Below are positions 51,401-59,245 of a stretch of DNA of 64,000 bases, one piece after another. A program made the translations under genes and the position numbers. The stretch comes from Gentiana macrophylla (lineage: Eukaryota; Streptophyta; Magnoliopsida; Gentianales; Gentianaceae): the NCBI GenBank assembly GCA_026214975.1, contig JAOBSW010000110.1, positions 62,001-126,000 of the forward strand. The letters are read 5' to 3'. The notes beneath the pieces are model-generated. The model ran no database searches. It was given only the letters and a program-made list of their open reading frames with translations, and was not told the DNA's origin. The first letter of the stretch is position 1; every line of letters starts with the position of its first letter.

Positions 51401-54400
51401 AAGTAAAGTCGCATTTTGAGGAGTTACTTTACGACGAGGTCGGACCACAAGTGCCACCTAGTGTCATCAGAGGCAACACTACGAATGCAACAGATCACCC
51501 CTAATCCTAATCCACCCAGACGCATCGAGAGAGTGGTTCGCCACCAAATCGGTATGGACAATCGAGGCTAACGTAGCCGCCTCTCGATGGTGTGGAAGAT
51601 GATCCAGTGTCCTTTCGCAAGGCCATGGAGGATCGTGACAAGGATCTATGGGTTGACGCTGATGAATCAAGAGATAGAGTCTATGTACTCTAACTCGCCT
51701 GGAAACTTGTAGATTGCCCGAAGGGGGTAAAACCCATAGGGAGCAAGTGGCTCTACAAGAGGAAGCGAGGAGTTGATGGTAAGGTGCAAACCTTTAAAGC
51801 ACGGCTTGTAGCTAAGGGCTACACACGAGAGAGAGGTATAGACTACGAAGAGACCTTCTCCCTGTGGCCATGCTTAAATCCATCCGGATCCTCCTTTCTA
51901 TTCTTTGCATGCCTAGATTATGAAATCGGCAAATGGATGTCAAGGCAGCGTTTCTTAACGGCTTTCTCGACGAGGAAATCTATATGCAAAAGCAACTGAA
52001 GGATACATCGAGGAAGGCCAAGAGCACAAAGTGTGCAAGTTCTTTGAGATCCATTTATGGGTTGAAACAAGCATCTCGGTCTTGGAATCATAGATTTGAT
52101 GACACCATTAAGTCATATGATTTGAACAAAATCTGATGAACCTTGTGTATACAAGAAAGTCATCAAGGATAAGGTTGCGTTCTAGTGTTGTACGTAGATG
52201 ACATTCTCACGATTGGAAACGATAAGGGGATGTTGTCGGACGTTAAAATTTGGTTGGCCACCAATTCCAAATGAAAGATTTGGGAGAGGCGAATTATGTT
52301 CTCGGGATCCAATTAATACGGGATCGTAAGAACAAGATGTTAGCTCTTTCACAAGCCACTTACATTGATAAGGTGATGGCTAGATATAGCATGACGGACG
52401 CAAAGAAGGGTTACCTACCAACTCGTCACGGCGTCCATCTCTAAGACTCGAGTCCTCAGACTCACGAGGAAACAGAGGCTATGCAAAGAGTGCCTTATGC
52501 TTCGGGCCGTAGGTAGTCTAATGTACGCTTATGTTGTGCACTAGACCGACATCTCATTATGGCGTTGGACTCGTCGATCGTTATCGGCCTAATCCAGGCA
52601 ATGAGCATTGGATTGCAGTAAAGAACCTCTTAAAGTACTTGAAGAGGACTAGGAATTATATGCTGGTATATTCGGGTGCAAACCTGGATGTACAGGGGTA
52701 CACCGACTCTGACTTCCAGTGATAGAGATGATTTCAAATCTACCTCAGGCTCAGTGTTTACCATTGGTGGTGGTGCAGTCATTTGGAGAAGCGTCAAGCA
52801 ATCCAGCACGGCTGATTCTACTATGGAAGCTGAATACATAGCGGCCTCTCGAGTAAACTAAGGAAGCGATTTGGCTCGAGAAAGTTCTGAGTGGTTTAGG
52901 GGTCTCTCCAAATCACAACGATCCGATCACTCTCTATTGTGACAACAATGGGCAATATCAAATTCGAAGGAACCCCGTAGTCACCGCAAGTCGAAGCATA
53001 TCGGCGAAAGTACCATTTAATCGAGAGATAGTCCAAAGAGGTGACATTTCCGTCAAGAAAATCGCCTCACGACAACCCCTGCGATCCTTTCACTGAAGAC
53101 ATTGCCGTTAGAAGTCTTCAACCGGCATTTGGAAACTATTAGTATTAGGGACATGACTTATTTGCTTTAGAGCAAGTGGGAGTTGTATTGCTGTAATATA
53201 GATATAGGGTGTGCTCTAAAACAATTAATCCACTTGCCTTTCGTGCAAGTGGGAGATTGTTAGGTTTTATGCCCGAAAGACAATTTGTAATTGTTTTATT
53301 TAAATAAATGATGAATTTATTTCATCTTATTTATTCGCATTTATTGCCAATATATATACATTACAGAAAACCCTAAGTATATTGATTATGTAATCACAAC
53401 TCGATTGTATGGCTATACACACGAGGATTGAATTTGTGAAATATACTTAAAATTAACTTAGTCCGTAGCGTTTATTAATCGGAGTACGGGTCTCTACAGA
53501 TTAATTTGCTATTAATGCGCCTGAGAACACTTTACGGTGTGACAATCTTATCCGGTTTATCGGTAATAGGTACCTAGTGGGGCATTTATATATGATGATA
53601 ATCATATAGAAATTTGGACCGATTTGATTTGAGTTCTCGATATAATTCCGTGATCGAGAAGTCTTATCGAATCACAAGATGATCATATATGGATTAATCA
53701 ATCTCGAGGTGATCACTGAGACAACCGCTTAGACCAGGGTGGAGTTTGATGTGTTAGTAAGGATCACTTCGCAGAATGTGGTCCAACACTTCTCGTTGGC
53801 TCTATTCGGAATGAGTGAGTGGTCCGTGTTATCACGAATATGGAATCCATTCCTTCCTCGGGAAGTAGGATGCACGATTCCACTTATTTGTTGACCCAGA
53901 AAGCGATCGATGGGCCCGGGCATCATACTGTATTAGTGGTGAACTAATTGATCAACCAGGGTTAATGGTAAATAAGGATAATAGGTTTCGAGAAGGGTTT
54001 ACGGAAATATCCCGAATCAAGTGAGCGATCATGGAGGATTTATCCGTATGTAATGATTATATCAAATGGACGATTTCGACTCATAAATTGAGTGTAAGTT
54101 ATCTATATTCGATAGAGTTCAATTTCGGGTTTATGGTGGTGTAATCCCGAATTAATAGGTTGGATATAATTATTCATCTCGATTTAATAATTTTATCTAA
54201 TTTATTGTAGCTATCGAATATGGGTCCATGGTCCCCGACGTGGCTCCTAATATAGCATATAGGTTTCTCGTCGTTGCACTCAATTATAATTAAATAGTGG
54301 ATTGGACTATTTAATTTGATATGTGGATTAATTGTTTAGTTGGACTAAATAATTAAATACACGGAAAAGACATTTTTCGTGGACTCGAAGCCGAATTGGT

Positions 54401-57213
54401 GTGTTGACCAATTTTGACCCAATTGGTCAAAAGAATAAAAGGTGCGTGACCTTGATTTGATTAAAAAGGGCGCATGGTTTTATTGTTTAATTATTAAGGA
54501 ATTTGTTTTCTTGGATAATTATTTGACATGTGATTAAATTATTTATGTGTTAAATAATTTAAGGAAAAGAATATCTTTTATATATCCTTATTTATTTTGG
54601 AATATCTTAGATATATCTTTTTAATAAAAGGATTATTATAATTGATTTTGTATTAATTATTAATCCTTGGAGGCTAAGTTTCACTCTCCTATATAAAGAG
54701 AGTTCTCCCAAGCCTTTGAAGATGATCACATACACGCCATTATCATAAGGAAAAGGCTTAGAATTTTCGGCCAGTTTTCTTTGGGTTTAGAGTTGGAATA
54801 ATCTTCGGGATTATTCCGGTAGCATATCAAGGAGGTCCGGCGGGGAAACACCATCCACTTGGTGTTGCTGGGAGACACACGTTGGAAGACGGTGGCTGCT
54901 CAATCACGTGTTCAAGGAGCCTTTTGATCTTGGAGTTAAGCACCATAAAAAGGTAGGCTCCTAAACCCCCTTGTAGAATTAGATCTTTAACTATGTTCTT
55001 TGTTTCGTTTAGATCTAGATCTTATGCCTTCCGCTGCGTAATCGGGTCAATCCATGATTGATCCGACGATATTACATCTAACATGGTCAACTGCAAGAAG
55101 AAGTATATGTGGATCAATCACAAGGTTATGTGAAGAATGGAGCAGAAAACAAAGTGTATAGGCATAACAAAGCCTTGTATGGACTCAAGCAAGCCCCAAG
55201 GACTTGGTACAATTGTATTGATTCTTATTTTGTGAAGGCAGGTTTCACAAGGTGTCAATATGAACCTACTTTGTATGTGAAAGTTGCAAGGGAAGGATTC
55301 TGATTGCTTGCTTGTATGTGGATGATCTTATCTTTACCAGCAGTGAACTCAGCATAATAACAGGGTTTAAGGAGGCAATGAAGACCAAATTTAGCATGAC
55401 AGACATGGGACTAATGCAGTATTTTATGGGCATTGAGGTTCAGCAGACTGAGTCAGGCATACTTGTTCTCAAAAGAAGTATGTATCTGAAATTCTCAGCA
55501 GGTTTGGAACGAAGGACAGCAACCCAGCTTGTTTGTATGTGGGTGATCTTATCTTCACCAGCAGTGAACTCAACATGGTATCAGAGCCAGAGGTCATGAG
55601 ATCGAACTCTAGTTCGAACAATATTTAAAAAAATATTATGCAAGTGTTGGGAAGATTGCCCACGCTTGAAGGGGGTGTTGGGACATGTTTCCGACACTCT
55701 TGAATGTATAAGGAAATTGTGTAGGTGTTGGACAGATTGCCAACACTTGAGGGAGGGTGTTCGGACAGATTGCCCACACTCTTAATGTATAAGGAAATAA
55801 AGTTGCGCCTTTACTAGCACCAATTGGTTTTAGTAGAATGGTAAGCGCTTGATCTTTAACAACGTGACCCCACAGACATTCGGAGAAATTTTTTTAATAT
55901 TAAAATAATGTAGTTTTGTTGTTCGAAATGTCATTTTGATGTTAAAAAATGTAGTTTTAGACTACGGTGACCCCACTGAAACAAATTTTTGAATAGAAAA
56001 TATAGTTTTACGATCCAGTGACCTCACTGGGAAAAATTCTTGCATCTGCCCCTGCCCTCACCAGCCCCACTCCCTACTCCCACCTCCATATAAATTTCAC
56101 TACATGCATTGAAACACAATATTCAGGGGCGGCAGCACCACTAGGTGGCTGGGTCAATGACCCTAAACAAAAAAAAAAAAAAAAAAAAAAATCAGTGTAT
56201 TTTTTTATCATCTTTTGAAAATTTTATCACTAATATGTACTAACTGACCCGCTAAAATTTTAAAATATTGACCCTTGACCCGTACCTACACTTGGAAATT
56301 TAAAGTTAATGTATTAAAAACTTATAATAGGATGTGTTATTCTCGAACCTTGATCCGTATCACAAAAACTTATAATAGGAACTTGTTTTGGTTTTCAGCT
56401 ATGGTATCCACTATCGAAATGTCTAGCGGAGGAAGCAGCTTGGAAATTCTGCAAAGAGAATGGGATGGACTTGGTTACACTTCATCCAGGAACTGTCTGG
56501 GGTCCCATGATCCAGCCTACCGTTAATCCAAGTCTTAGCATGTTGCTCGATCTTGCTAGGGGTAATTATTCATCTTCAGTTTTTTCCTTTGTGACAAATA
56601 TCCTTGTTCCATCATAAACATACACGTACGGCAAATAAAAATAAGAAAAACATTTCAAACAAAGTTTTAATGTTTATGCAAGGCATTAATCATTCAAGTG
56701 CTTAGTTTCTGGCACGAATAAAAATTGTGAATATTGATTGAAAATTTCAAATACCAGGGGCAGAATCATATCCAGACAGAACTATACAAGGTGTTGATGT
56801 TAGAGATGTTGCCTATGCACATATTCTTGCATTTGAGGTGTCGTCGCCTAGTGGTAGAAACATACTCGTTGGTAGCTCAGTACATTGCTCTGAAATCGTC
56901 AACCTTCTGGAACATTTGTTCCCCACTCTCCAACTTCCAAGCAAGTGAGTATGATCTTCCATTCCATTATTTCATTATGATCTGTTCATTTTAGATTTTC
57001 TGAAGAAAGAAAAATAGTTTGTTAATTATCATTTGTATCAATTTTTTTTTTTTTTTTTAATTCTGCAGAAGCATCAAGTCTCCTCTTGCTTTTCCAAACC
57101 ATACCATATTGACCCGGAACGCTAAAGGTATGGGAGTCAAGTTCACACCCTTGGTGGAAACTCTAAAGGACACAGTCAAGAGCTTTAAGGAGAAGAATCT
57201 AATTATCCTTTAA
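31669..57213 (+). CDS. Cinnamoyl-CoA-reductase-like / phenylacetaldehyde-reductase-like SDR, six exons
   Basis: Joining 31669-31786, 36493-36662, 37488-37676, 56399-56561, 56758-56944 and 57069-57213 gives 972 nt, 323 residues plus stop, the usual length of this family of NADPH-dependent extended short-chain dehydrogenases. Seen: the cofactor motif [12 protein letters not shown] (residues 10-21), VRD (36-38) that favours [15 protein letters not shown] (123-132) with the catalytic Ser, and the active-site YPLSK (Tyr162, Lys166). True lignin CCRs carry NWYCYGK here, while this protein has LWYPLSK as in phenylacetaldehyde reductases and CCR-like proteins, so an aldehyde or hydroxycinnamoyl-CoA substrate is inferred, not shown. 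It is a soluble, probably cytosolic protein with no signal peptide. All introns are GT-AG and phases agree. Intron 1 is 4.7 kb and intron 3 is 18.7 kb because of nested transposons. The start at 31669 matches the family N-terminus; an in-frame ATG at 31582 would add 29 residues but lies upstream of the expected transcription start. Confidence 0.85.
31848..32110. mobile_element. Stowaway MITE
   Basis: Inverted ends CTCCTTCCGTCC and GGGACGGAGGGAG with TA on both sides (31846-31847, 32111-32112), 263 bp, no coding. This is the standard Tc1/mariner-type Stowaway signature (CTCCCTCCGTCCC). Confidence 0.9.
32959..34921 (-). pseudogene. Copia pol: integrase tail, RT, RNase H
   Basis: Minus-strand reading gives the integrase tail [18 protein letters not shown] and LLRVFGCAC, then the linker ([20 protein letters not shown]), RT ([19 protein letters not shown]; active site INVDDVLLF, with Asn for the usual Tyr before [17 protein letters not shown]), and RNase H ([60 protein letters not shown]). 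The last 21 or so codons lie inside the 3' LTR and stop at 32959. Multiple frameshifts are present. The open frame on the plus strand at 34091-34570 is antisense to this gene. Confidence 0.85.
34930..35089 (-). repeat. TRIM-like fragment captured in the copia leader
   Basis: The complement reads GTGCAAGTGTTGGGAGAGAT, GGTGTTGGGACAAATTGCCC and TACTACCACCAATTGG, the same string as the mini-LTR copies at 24.7 and 55.6 kb. It lies between the primer-binding site and the integrase remnant and lacks the TTTAACA end. Confidence 0.7.
35871..36107. mobile_element. MULE-type MITE nested in the right arm
   Basis: 237 bp with inverted ends GGCTAAATTACAATTTTTGG / CCAAATTTGTAATTTAGCC and a perfect 10-bp duplication GTTTGAACCC (35861-35870, 36108-36117). 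The ends match the outer element's ends, so it is a related family member. The target is the B-box-like T-loop sequence of a tRNA-like patch. Confidence 0.9.
36421..36452 (+). repeat. Poly-A tract
   Basis: About 31 A residues, 40 bp before the exon 2 acceptor. Its length may be unreliable in an assembly. Confidence 0.9.
36493..36662 (+). CDS. Exon 2 of the reductase gene
   Basis: Residues 40-96: [40 protein letters not shown], then [10 protein letters not shown]. Acceptor TATAG, donor GTATAA. A partial copy of its 3' end recurs at 57827-57905. Confidence 0.85.
36663..37487 (+). other. Intron 2 with a GTGAATTTCG minisatellite
   Basis: 825 bp. Contains a Stowaway-like half end near 36680 and, at about 36945-37135, repeated units of AGTGAATTTCGACA type, flanked by oppositely oriented 'ggacaaaat' (36853) and 'atttttgtcc' (37199) blocks that look like decayed inverted ends. 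Confidence 0.6.
37488..37676 (+). CDS. Exon 3 of the reductase gene
   Basis: Residues 97-159: [18 protein letters not shown], the catalytic-Ser stretch [10 protein letters not shown] and [15 protein letters not shown]. Phase 0 at both ends; acceptor TTTACAG, donor GTAACC. Part of it recurs at 59246-59316. Confidence 0.85.
38310..38600. repeat. GAAGTAACAA repeat between inverted TTTTGTCC arms
   Basis: About nine degenerate copies of (G)AAGTAACAAT at 38380-38505, with 'gaaggacaaaa' (38321) and 'ttttgtccttc' (38547) as arms. The layout resembles the intron 2 minisatellite; both may be foldback-type elements. No target duplication could be assigned. Confidence 0.45.
39480..40809 (-). pseudogene. 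Copia Gag zinc knuckle, protease region and integrase
   Basis: The minus strand reads a basic RGR-rich tail and the knuckle [14 protein letters not shown] (complement near 40625-40665), continuing the Gag that is cut at 40810-40814. Below 40030 it reads integrase: the GKQHRHHF finger end, IHSDLCG, FITFTDD, RTDR-stop-GEF and [10 protein letters not shown], so the D, D and E positions are visible though stops occur. It ends at ILN(I)CPT, whose codons (ATGTCCAACA in complement at 39480-39489) are repeated exactly at the start of the forward fragment at 44479. Confidence 0.8.
40815..42593 (-). repeat. Solo LTR (gypsy Tat/Athila-like), copy 2
   Basis: TGATCGAGG...CTCCCATCA, 1,779 bp, perfect flank GCCTG (40810-40814, 42594-42598), inserted in a copia Gag gene that continues on both sides. 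It is the sister of copy 1 (5077-8585). Its 3' part has a CAAACG palindrome cluster. No coding sequence. Confidence 0.9.
41982..42250. repeat. CAAACG/CGTTTG palindrome cluster in solo LTR copy 2
   Basis: Perfect palindromes TTCAAACG-G-CGTTTGAA (42117-42133) and GTTCAAACG-TG-CGTTTGAAC (42229-42248), plus CAAACGCAGCGTTTA (about 42043) and several half sites (41982, 42021, 42146, 42170, 42213). It occupies the place where copy 1 has AATGCGCACGCATT repeats. Confidence 0.85.
42599..43264 (-). pseudogene. Copia Gag, N-terminal part
   Basis: The minus strand reads [11 protein letters not shown]... near the start, then [58 protein letters not shown] and VHEQEMKRG, the typical UBN2-type copia Gag. 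Frameshifts occur before 42874. The solo LTR cuts it at 42599; the zinc-knuckle part follows at 40809. Confidence 0.8.
43265..43277 (-). other. Primer-binding site (decayed)
   Basis: The complement reads TGGCATCGGATCC, two transitions from TGGTATCAGAGCC plus one further change, at four bases from the LTR end. Confidence 0.6.
43282..43516 (-). repeat. Single LTR shared by the two minus-strand copia pieces
   Basis: 235 bp, minus-strand ends TGTTAGCTCAAATTAAGGG and CATAAAAGTCA. RNase H coding lies immediately upstream and a primer-binding site plus Gag immediately downstream, so one LTR serves as both the 3' and the 5' LTR. Confidence 0.75.
43517..44423 (-). pseudogene. Copia RT C-terminus and RNase H
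   Basis: The minus strand reads [35 protein letters not shown], then a frameshifted middle, [32 protein letters not shown] and the RNase H block [19 protein letters not shown]. It starts right after a TRIM fragment, and the missing upstream residues ([13 protein letters not shown]) are at the end of the forward fragment near 55573. Confidence 0.8.
44424..44472 (-). repeat. Last 49 bp of a TRIM-like LTR
   Basis: The complement TTTAGTAGCACCAATTGG...GCTTGATCTTTA matches the end of the mini-LTR at 55758-55861. It marks the junction between reversed and forward copia pieces. Confidence 0.75.
44479..45396 (+). pseudogene. Copia integrase end and RT (forward piece)
   Basis: Begins [13 protein letters not shown], then [36 protein letters not shown] and SRDVVFDE, then the linker and [42 protein letters not shown] and [13 protein letters not shown]. 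Several stops. Cut at 45396 by a full-length copia with target site TGGTC; continues at 55089. Confidence 0.85.
45397..47217 (+). repeat. L1 5' LTR
   Basis: 1,821 bp, TGTTAGGTTTTATGCCCG to GATATTACATCTAACA. It aligns along its length with the 3' LTR; most differences are small indels. A TATA-like CCTATATAAAGAGAG lies at 46825-46839. Confidence 0.9.
47220..47232 (+). other. L1 primer-binding site
   Basis: TGGTATCAGAGCC two bases after the LTR end, complementary to the 3' end of initiator Met tRNA. Confidence 0.9.
47233..49176 (+). other. L1 untranslated leader
   Basis: About 1.9 kb without ORFs, with several homopolymer runs (47290, 47710, 47775, 47940). It precedes the Gag ATG at 49177. No separate gene seen. 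Confidence 0.6.
49177..50105 (+). pseudogene. L1 gag
   Basis: Starts [20 protein letters not shown], a typical long-LTR copia Gag start, then a stop after ENAQICFD. Further down, in shifting frames: [34 protein letters not shown], and a broken CCHC knuckle near 49935 ([12 protein letters not shown]). Dead in the present assembly. Confidence 0.75.
50106..51490 (+). pseudogene. L1 protease and integrase
   Basis: Protease: [12 protein letters not shown] with a 2-base insertion before the Ser, so the Asp codon is out of frame. Then [15 protein letters not shown] and the zinc finger WHLRLGHIS ... [14 protein letters not shown]. Integrase core: [10 protein letters not shown] and [14 protein letters not shown], then the D-G-GEY and E (FFERRNRTL) motifs in other frames. 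A stretch of 118 codons (50141-50497) is open. Confidence 0.8.
51491..52990 (+). pseudogene. L1 reverse transcriptase and RNase H
   Basis: [73 protein letters not shown] and an intact VLYVDDIL near 52187-52210, then [18 protein letters not shown]. RNase [38 protein letters not shown] and [13 protein letters not shown]. The frame changes at least six times. Confidence 0.8.
53258..55083 (+). repeat. L1 3' LTR
   Basis: 1,826 bp, preceded by the purine tract AAGTGGGAGAT, ending GATATTACATCTAACA. Followed by TGGTC, the target duplication. Confidence 0.9.
55089..55575 (+). pseudogene. Copia RT, continued, with an internal duplication
   Basis: Resumes the gene cut at 45396: [36 protein letters not shown] and [14 protein letters not shown], then [17 protein letters not shown] and [14 protein letters not shown]. 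At 55525-55573 the segment [14 protein letters not shown] occurs a second time, so about 210 bp is duplicated in tandem, and the second unit runs into the TRIM. Confidence 0.8.
55576..55861 (+). repeat. TRIM-like element (5' LTR missing)
   Basis: Primer-binding site TGGTATCAGAGCC (55576-55588), a non-coding internal stretch, two purine tract plus LTR-start units (TGTTGGGACATG at 55676; TGTTCGGACAG at 55758), and one complete 104-bp LTR (55758-55861) ending GATCTTTAACA. No ORF. Confidence 0.7.
55867..56398 (+). other. 3' part of intron 3
   Basis: Three diverged repeats of GTGACCCCACTG...AAATTTTT (55865, 55970, 56030), then a CAGGGGCGGCAGCACCACTA hAT-like start (56124) with a poly-A run at 56169-56190, similar to sequence at 38950-39110 in the other half of the intron. 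No gene. Confidence 0.45.
56399..56561 (+). CDS. Exon 4 of the reductase gene
   Basis: Starts [17 protein letters not shown], carrying catalytic Tyr162 and Lys166, then [19 protein letters not shown] and [10 protein letters not shown]. Acceptor GTTTTCAG, donor GTAATT. Confidence 0.85.
56758..56944 (+). CDS. Exon 5 of the reductase gene
   Basis: [40 protein letters not shown], then the [11 protein letters not shown] stretch. Acceptor TACCAG, donor GTGAGT; intron 4 is 196 bp. Confidence 0.85.
57069..57213 (+). CDS. Exon 6 of the reductase gene
   Basis: [20 protein letters not shown], then [20 protein letters not shown] and stop TAA at 57211-57213. Acceptor TTCTGCAG; intron 5 is 124 bp with a T-rich tract. 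Confidence 0.85.
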
Positions 57214-57464
57214 GGCTATGTTGAAGATATTATTGATACACAAGAATCAGAACATTAATCACGCAAATATCCTGAAAATATTCTGTATATTTGTCTTTCA
57301 TATTATGTATGTACTCTACTCAAATGAATGAAATAAATTTCCTAATTCTCTATTATGGTATCAAAACTCTTTGACTGACATCTTTCAAATCCGTCAATCG
57401 TAAGGAAATTCATTTGCGTGGGGGTTCGTTACCGTAATCTACACGAACCCTCACCCCCTCAACC
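57214..57464 (+). terminator. Probable 3' UTR and polyadenylation region
   Basis: An AT-rich stretch with AATGAAATAAA at about 57322-57335, a plausible plant polyadenylation signal about 115 bp after the stop. The true cleavage site is not known. Confidence 0.4.
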
Positions 57465-57645
57465 GGGATAGGATCCTCTCAAGTAACTTGAGAGGATATT
57501 CTCTCAAGTATGCATGATCCAACCACACACCCCCAAAGTGTAAAACATCTAGCCATTGATTAACTTTTTCCAAAACTACGTAGTTTAGTTCATTATATGT
57601 AAAAACACTATTTAAGGGTAAAGTTACTTGAGAGGATCTTGGTCC
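57465..57645. mobile_element. MITE with GGATCCTCTCAAGTAACTT ends
   Basis: Inverted ends GGATCCTCTCAAGTAACTT (57471-57489) and AAGTTACTTGAGAGGATC (57621-57638) around about 130 bp of non-coding sequence. The class is uncertain, as no clear target duplication was found. Confidence 0.65.
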
Positions 57646-57826
57646 CCCCTCAACCCTCTTCTTTCACATGGTTTTTTTTTCCCGTTGATTTTTTTTTTGT
57701 CATCAAAATAAATTGCTCTACCATTATGATCTCCCACACCCTCTGCAAATTTTTCCCAAATCTTTAGGAGGTCCAACGTCCCTTCCCTTTAGATCACCAA
57801 TTTGGATGCGATGAGAACAAGTGGAT

Positions 57827-57905
57827 AAACTTGTTGATGGCTGTCATGGGGTTTTCCACACTGCCTCCCCAGTCATTTTTTCAACCACCTATCCACGAGT
57901 ATAAT
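57827..57905 (+). pseudogene. Partial exon 2 of a second reductase copy
   Basis: Reads [20 protein letters not shown], then TTYPR and the donor GTATAATTG, nearly identical to exon 2 at 36590-36670 (a few substitutions over about 80 bp) and including the first intron bases. The upstream part of the exon is missing. Together with 59246-59316 it marks a tandem copy. Confidence 0.8.
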
Positions 57906-59245
57906 TGTTTCTTATCTTCTTTTTCCAATTGTTTTCAAGTTTGAAAAGTAGACCGCGGACCCAGGATTTGCGTTACTTCAGTAGCGTCAAATTCTCACTA
58001 ATATATCATAGCGAAAATTCGTAAATATTTGAATAAGAATGATTTTATCAGTTTAGATTTCGAAGAAGTATTAACTATTTTTATTTAATACTTACAACAA
58101 GTACACGTATCTTTATACGAAAAATTGATAGCCACTTACGTACCATCCTTAATTCACAAATTAAGACGACTTTTTTTCTTTCATATCCCAGCTTTTTTAA
58201 ATGTCCTATATTTTTTTTCGGGAGATTTATTGAAAATAACAAAATGATTGTCAAAATTATCAAAAAGGACACTATCGTGTTAAGTACAAAAATACCCTCA
58301 AAATCAATTTTAAAAATTAAAAATTAAAAAAAAAAAAAAAAAAAACAAAGGGAACTACTCCATGTTCACAGCACACGTTCCAAGCACTCAGAATAACTAC
58401 TCCTCCATGTTTCGATATATATATAACGCATTGTTATACTATGTGACACTACTATTTGACACTACCATTTGATATTGTTATACTATGTGACACTACTATT
58501 TGACACTACTAATTGACATTGTGATACTATTCGACACTACCATTTGATATTGTTATACTATTCGACACTACCATTTGACATTGTTATATATATATGTGTA
58601 TTTTTGGAAAAAGAAAAAACTGATATTAAGGGTATTTTTGTATTTCACTCCCTTAAAATGTCATTTTTACTAAAACACAAATGTTTGTGTCTTTTTTAAT
58701 AATTTTAAATCTTTTTTTTGTCCTTTTTCATAATTTTCCCTTCTTTTTAAATGTTCTATTTAAGTCAGTACAGTCCTATATTTAGCTCAGGACTTTTATG
58801 TATAAAATTCAGCAGTCAAATCATATTTTTACAAACTAATAAACTGGTGGTCCAAATATTTAGTCCATGACCATCATAAAATTACTGTGTCCGTAAAAAT
58901 GTTTCCCTTGTTCATTCTTTAAGATTTAAACTTCATTTTGCTGGTTTTCGATCCTCCCCAATCCTATATTTAAACAATATGTATAGTAACGCATAATATT
59001 TACCCATTCTGTTTTTGTTTTGTATAATTCAATCTTGGTTTACCCTTGGGCTTGTGCATGCCCTCGTGTCCTACGTACACGAAAGTGTGTTAAACACACG
59101 GCTCGGTTTCCTTCTACTTTTAATCTGTTTCAAAACAAGCTGTAAGTTGGTTTTGTTGTATTTTATTTTTTTTGTTGTAATTTTGCTTATTCGTTTTCTA
59201 GTCAATGTAATCGAGTTGTGCCAGGGTTTACTACATAGAGTGCAA
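57906..59245 (+). other. Intron-like and repeat sequence between pseudo-exons
   Basis: AT-rich. Holds a tandem repeat at about 58440-58595, a poly-A run at 58327-58345, and short open frames with no recognisable product. Nothing else supported. Confidence 0.4.
58440..58595 (+). repeat. Tandem repeat, about 30-35 bp unit
   Basis: Units built from GACACTACCATTTGATATTG and TTATACTATT, repeated about four to five times with variation (58442, 58475, 58520, 58555). Confidence 0.75.

Larger units (their letters stand above)
45397..55083 (+). mobile_element. Full-length long-LTR copia element (L1)
   Basis: 9,687 bp with both LTRs, TG...CA ends, a perfect 5-bp flank TGGTC (45392-45396, 55084-55088), primer-binding site 47220-47232, polypurine tract CAAGTGGGAGAT (53246-53257), and gag-protease-integrase-RT-RNase H in copia order. 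The coding region is broken many times by 1-2 base indels. LTR size and Gag style fit the Angela/Tork group, but the lineage is not certain. It is the youngest insertion seen in intron 3. Confidence 0.9.
39480..55861. mobile_element. Rearranged copia composite bounded by ACGTG
   Basis: A 16.4 kb unit with TG (39480) and CA (55861) ends and a 5-bp direct repeat ACGTG outside them (39475-39479, 55862-55866). Removing the later solo LTR (40815-42593) and the full-length copia (45397-55083) leaves about 4.9 kb, the size of one small copia. Order on the plus strand: IN-PR-Gag reversed, one LTR, RNase H-RT reversed, TRIM end, then IN-RT forward, TRIM. See the separate finding. Confidence 0.6.
37677..56398 (+). 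other. Intron 3 (18.7 kb) filled by nested retrotransposons
   Basis: Donor GTAACC, acceptor GTTTTCAG. Without the composite at 39480-55861 it would be about 2.3 kb. The outer parts hold repeat debris: two related 'aacgccc(t/c)caaacc' patches (37780, 37903), a GAAGTAACAA repeat (38380-38505) between GGACAAAA / TTTTGTCC arms, and hAT-like CAGGGGC... fragments near 38643, 38950 and 56127. Confidence 0.8.

Noticed and set aside
31669..57213. Calling the host gene a true lignin cinnamoyl-CoA reductase
   Set aside because: The NWYCYGK signature of bona fide CCR is replaced by LWYPLSK, so only a CCR-like / aldehyde reductase label is justified.
58440..58595. CRISPR-like repeat array
   Set aside because: Head-to-tail tandem units without distinct spacers in a plant genome; a simple minisatellite.
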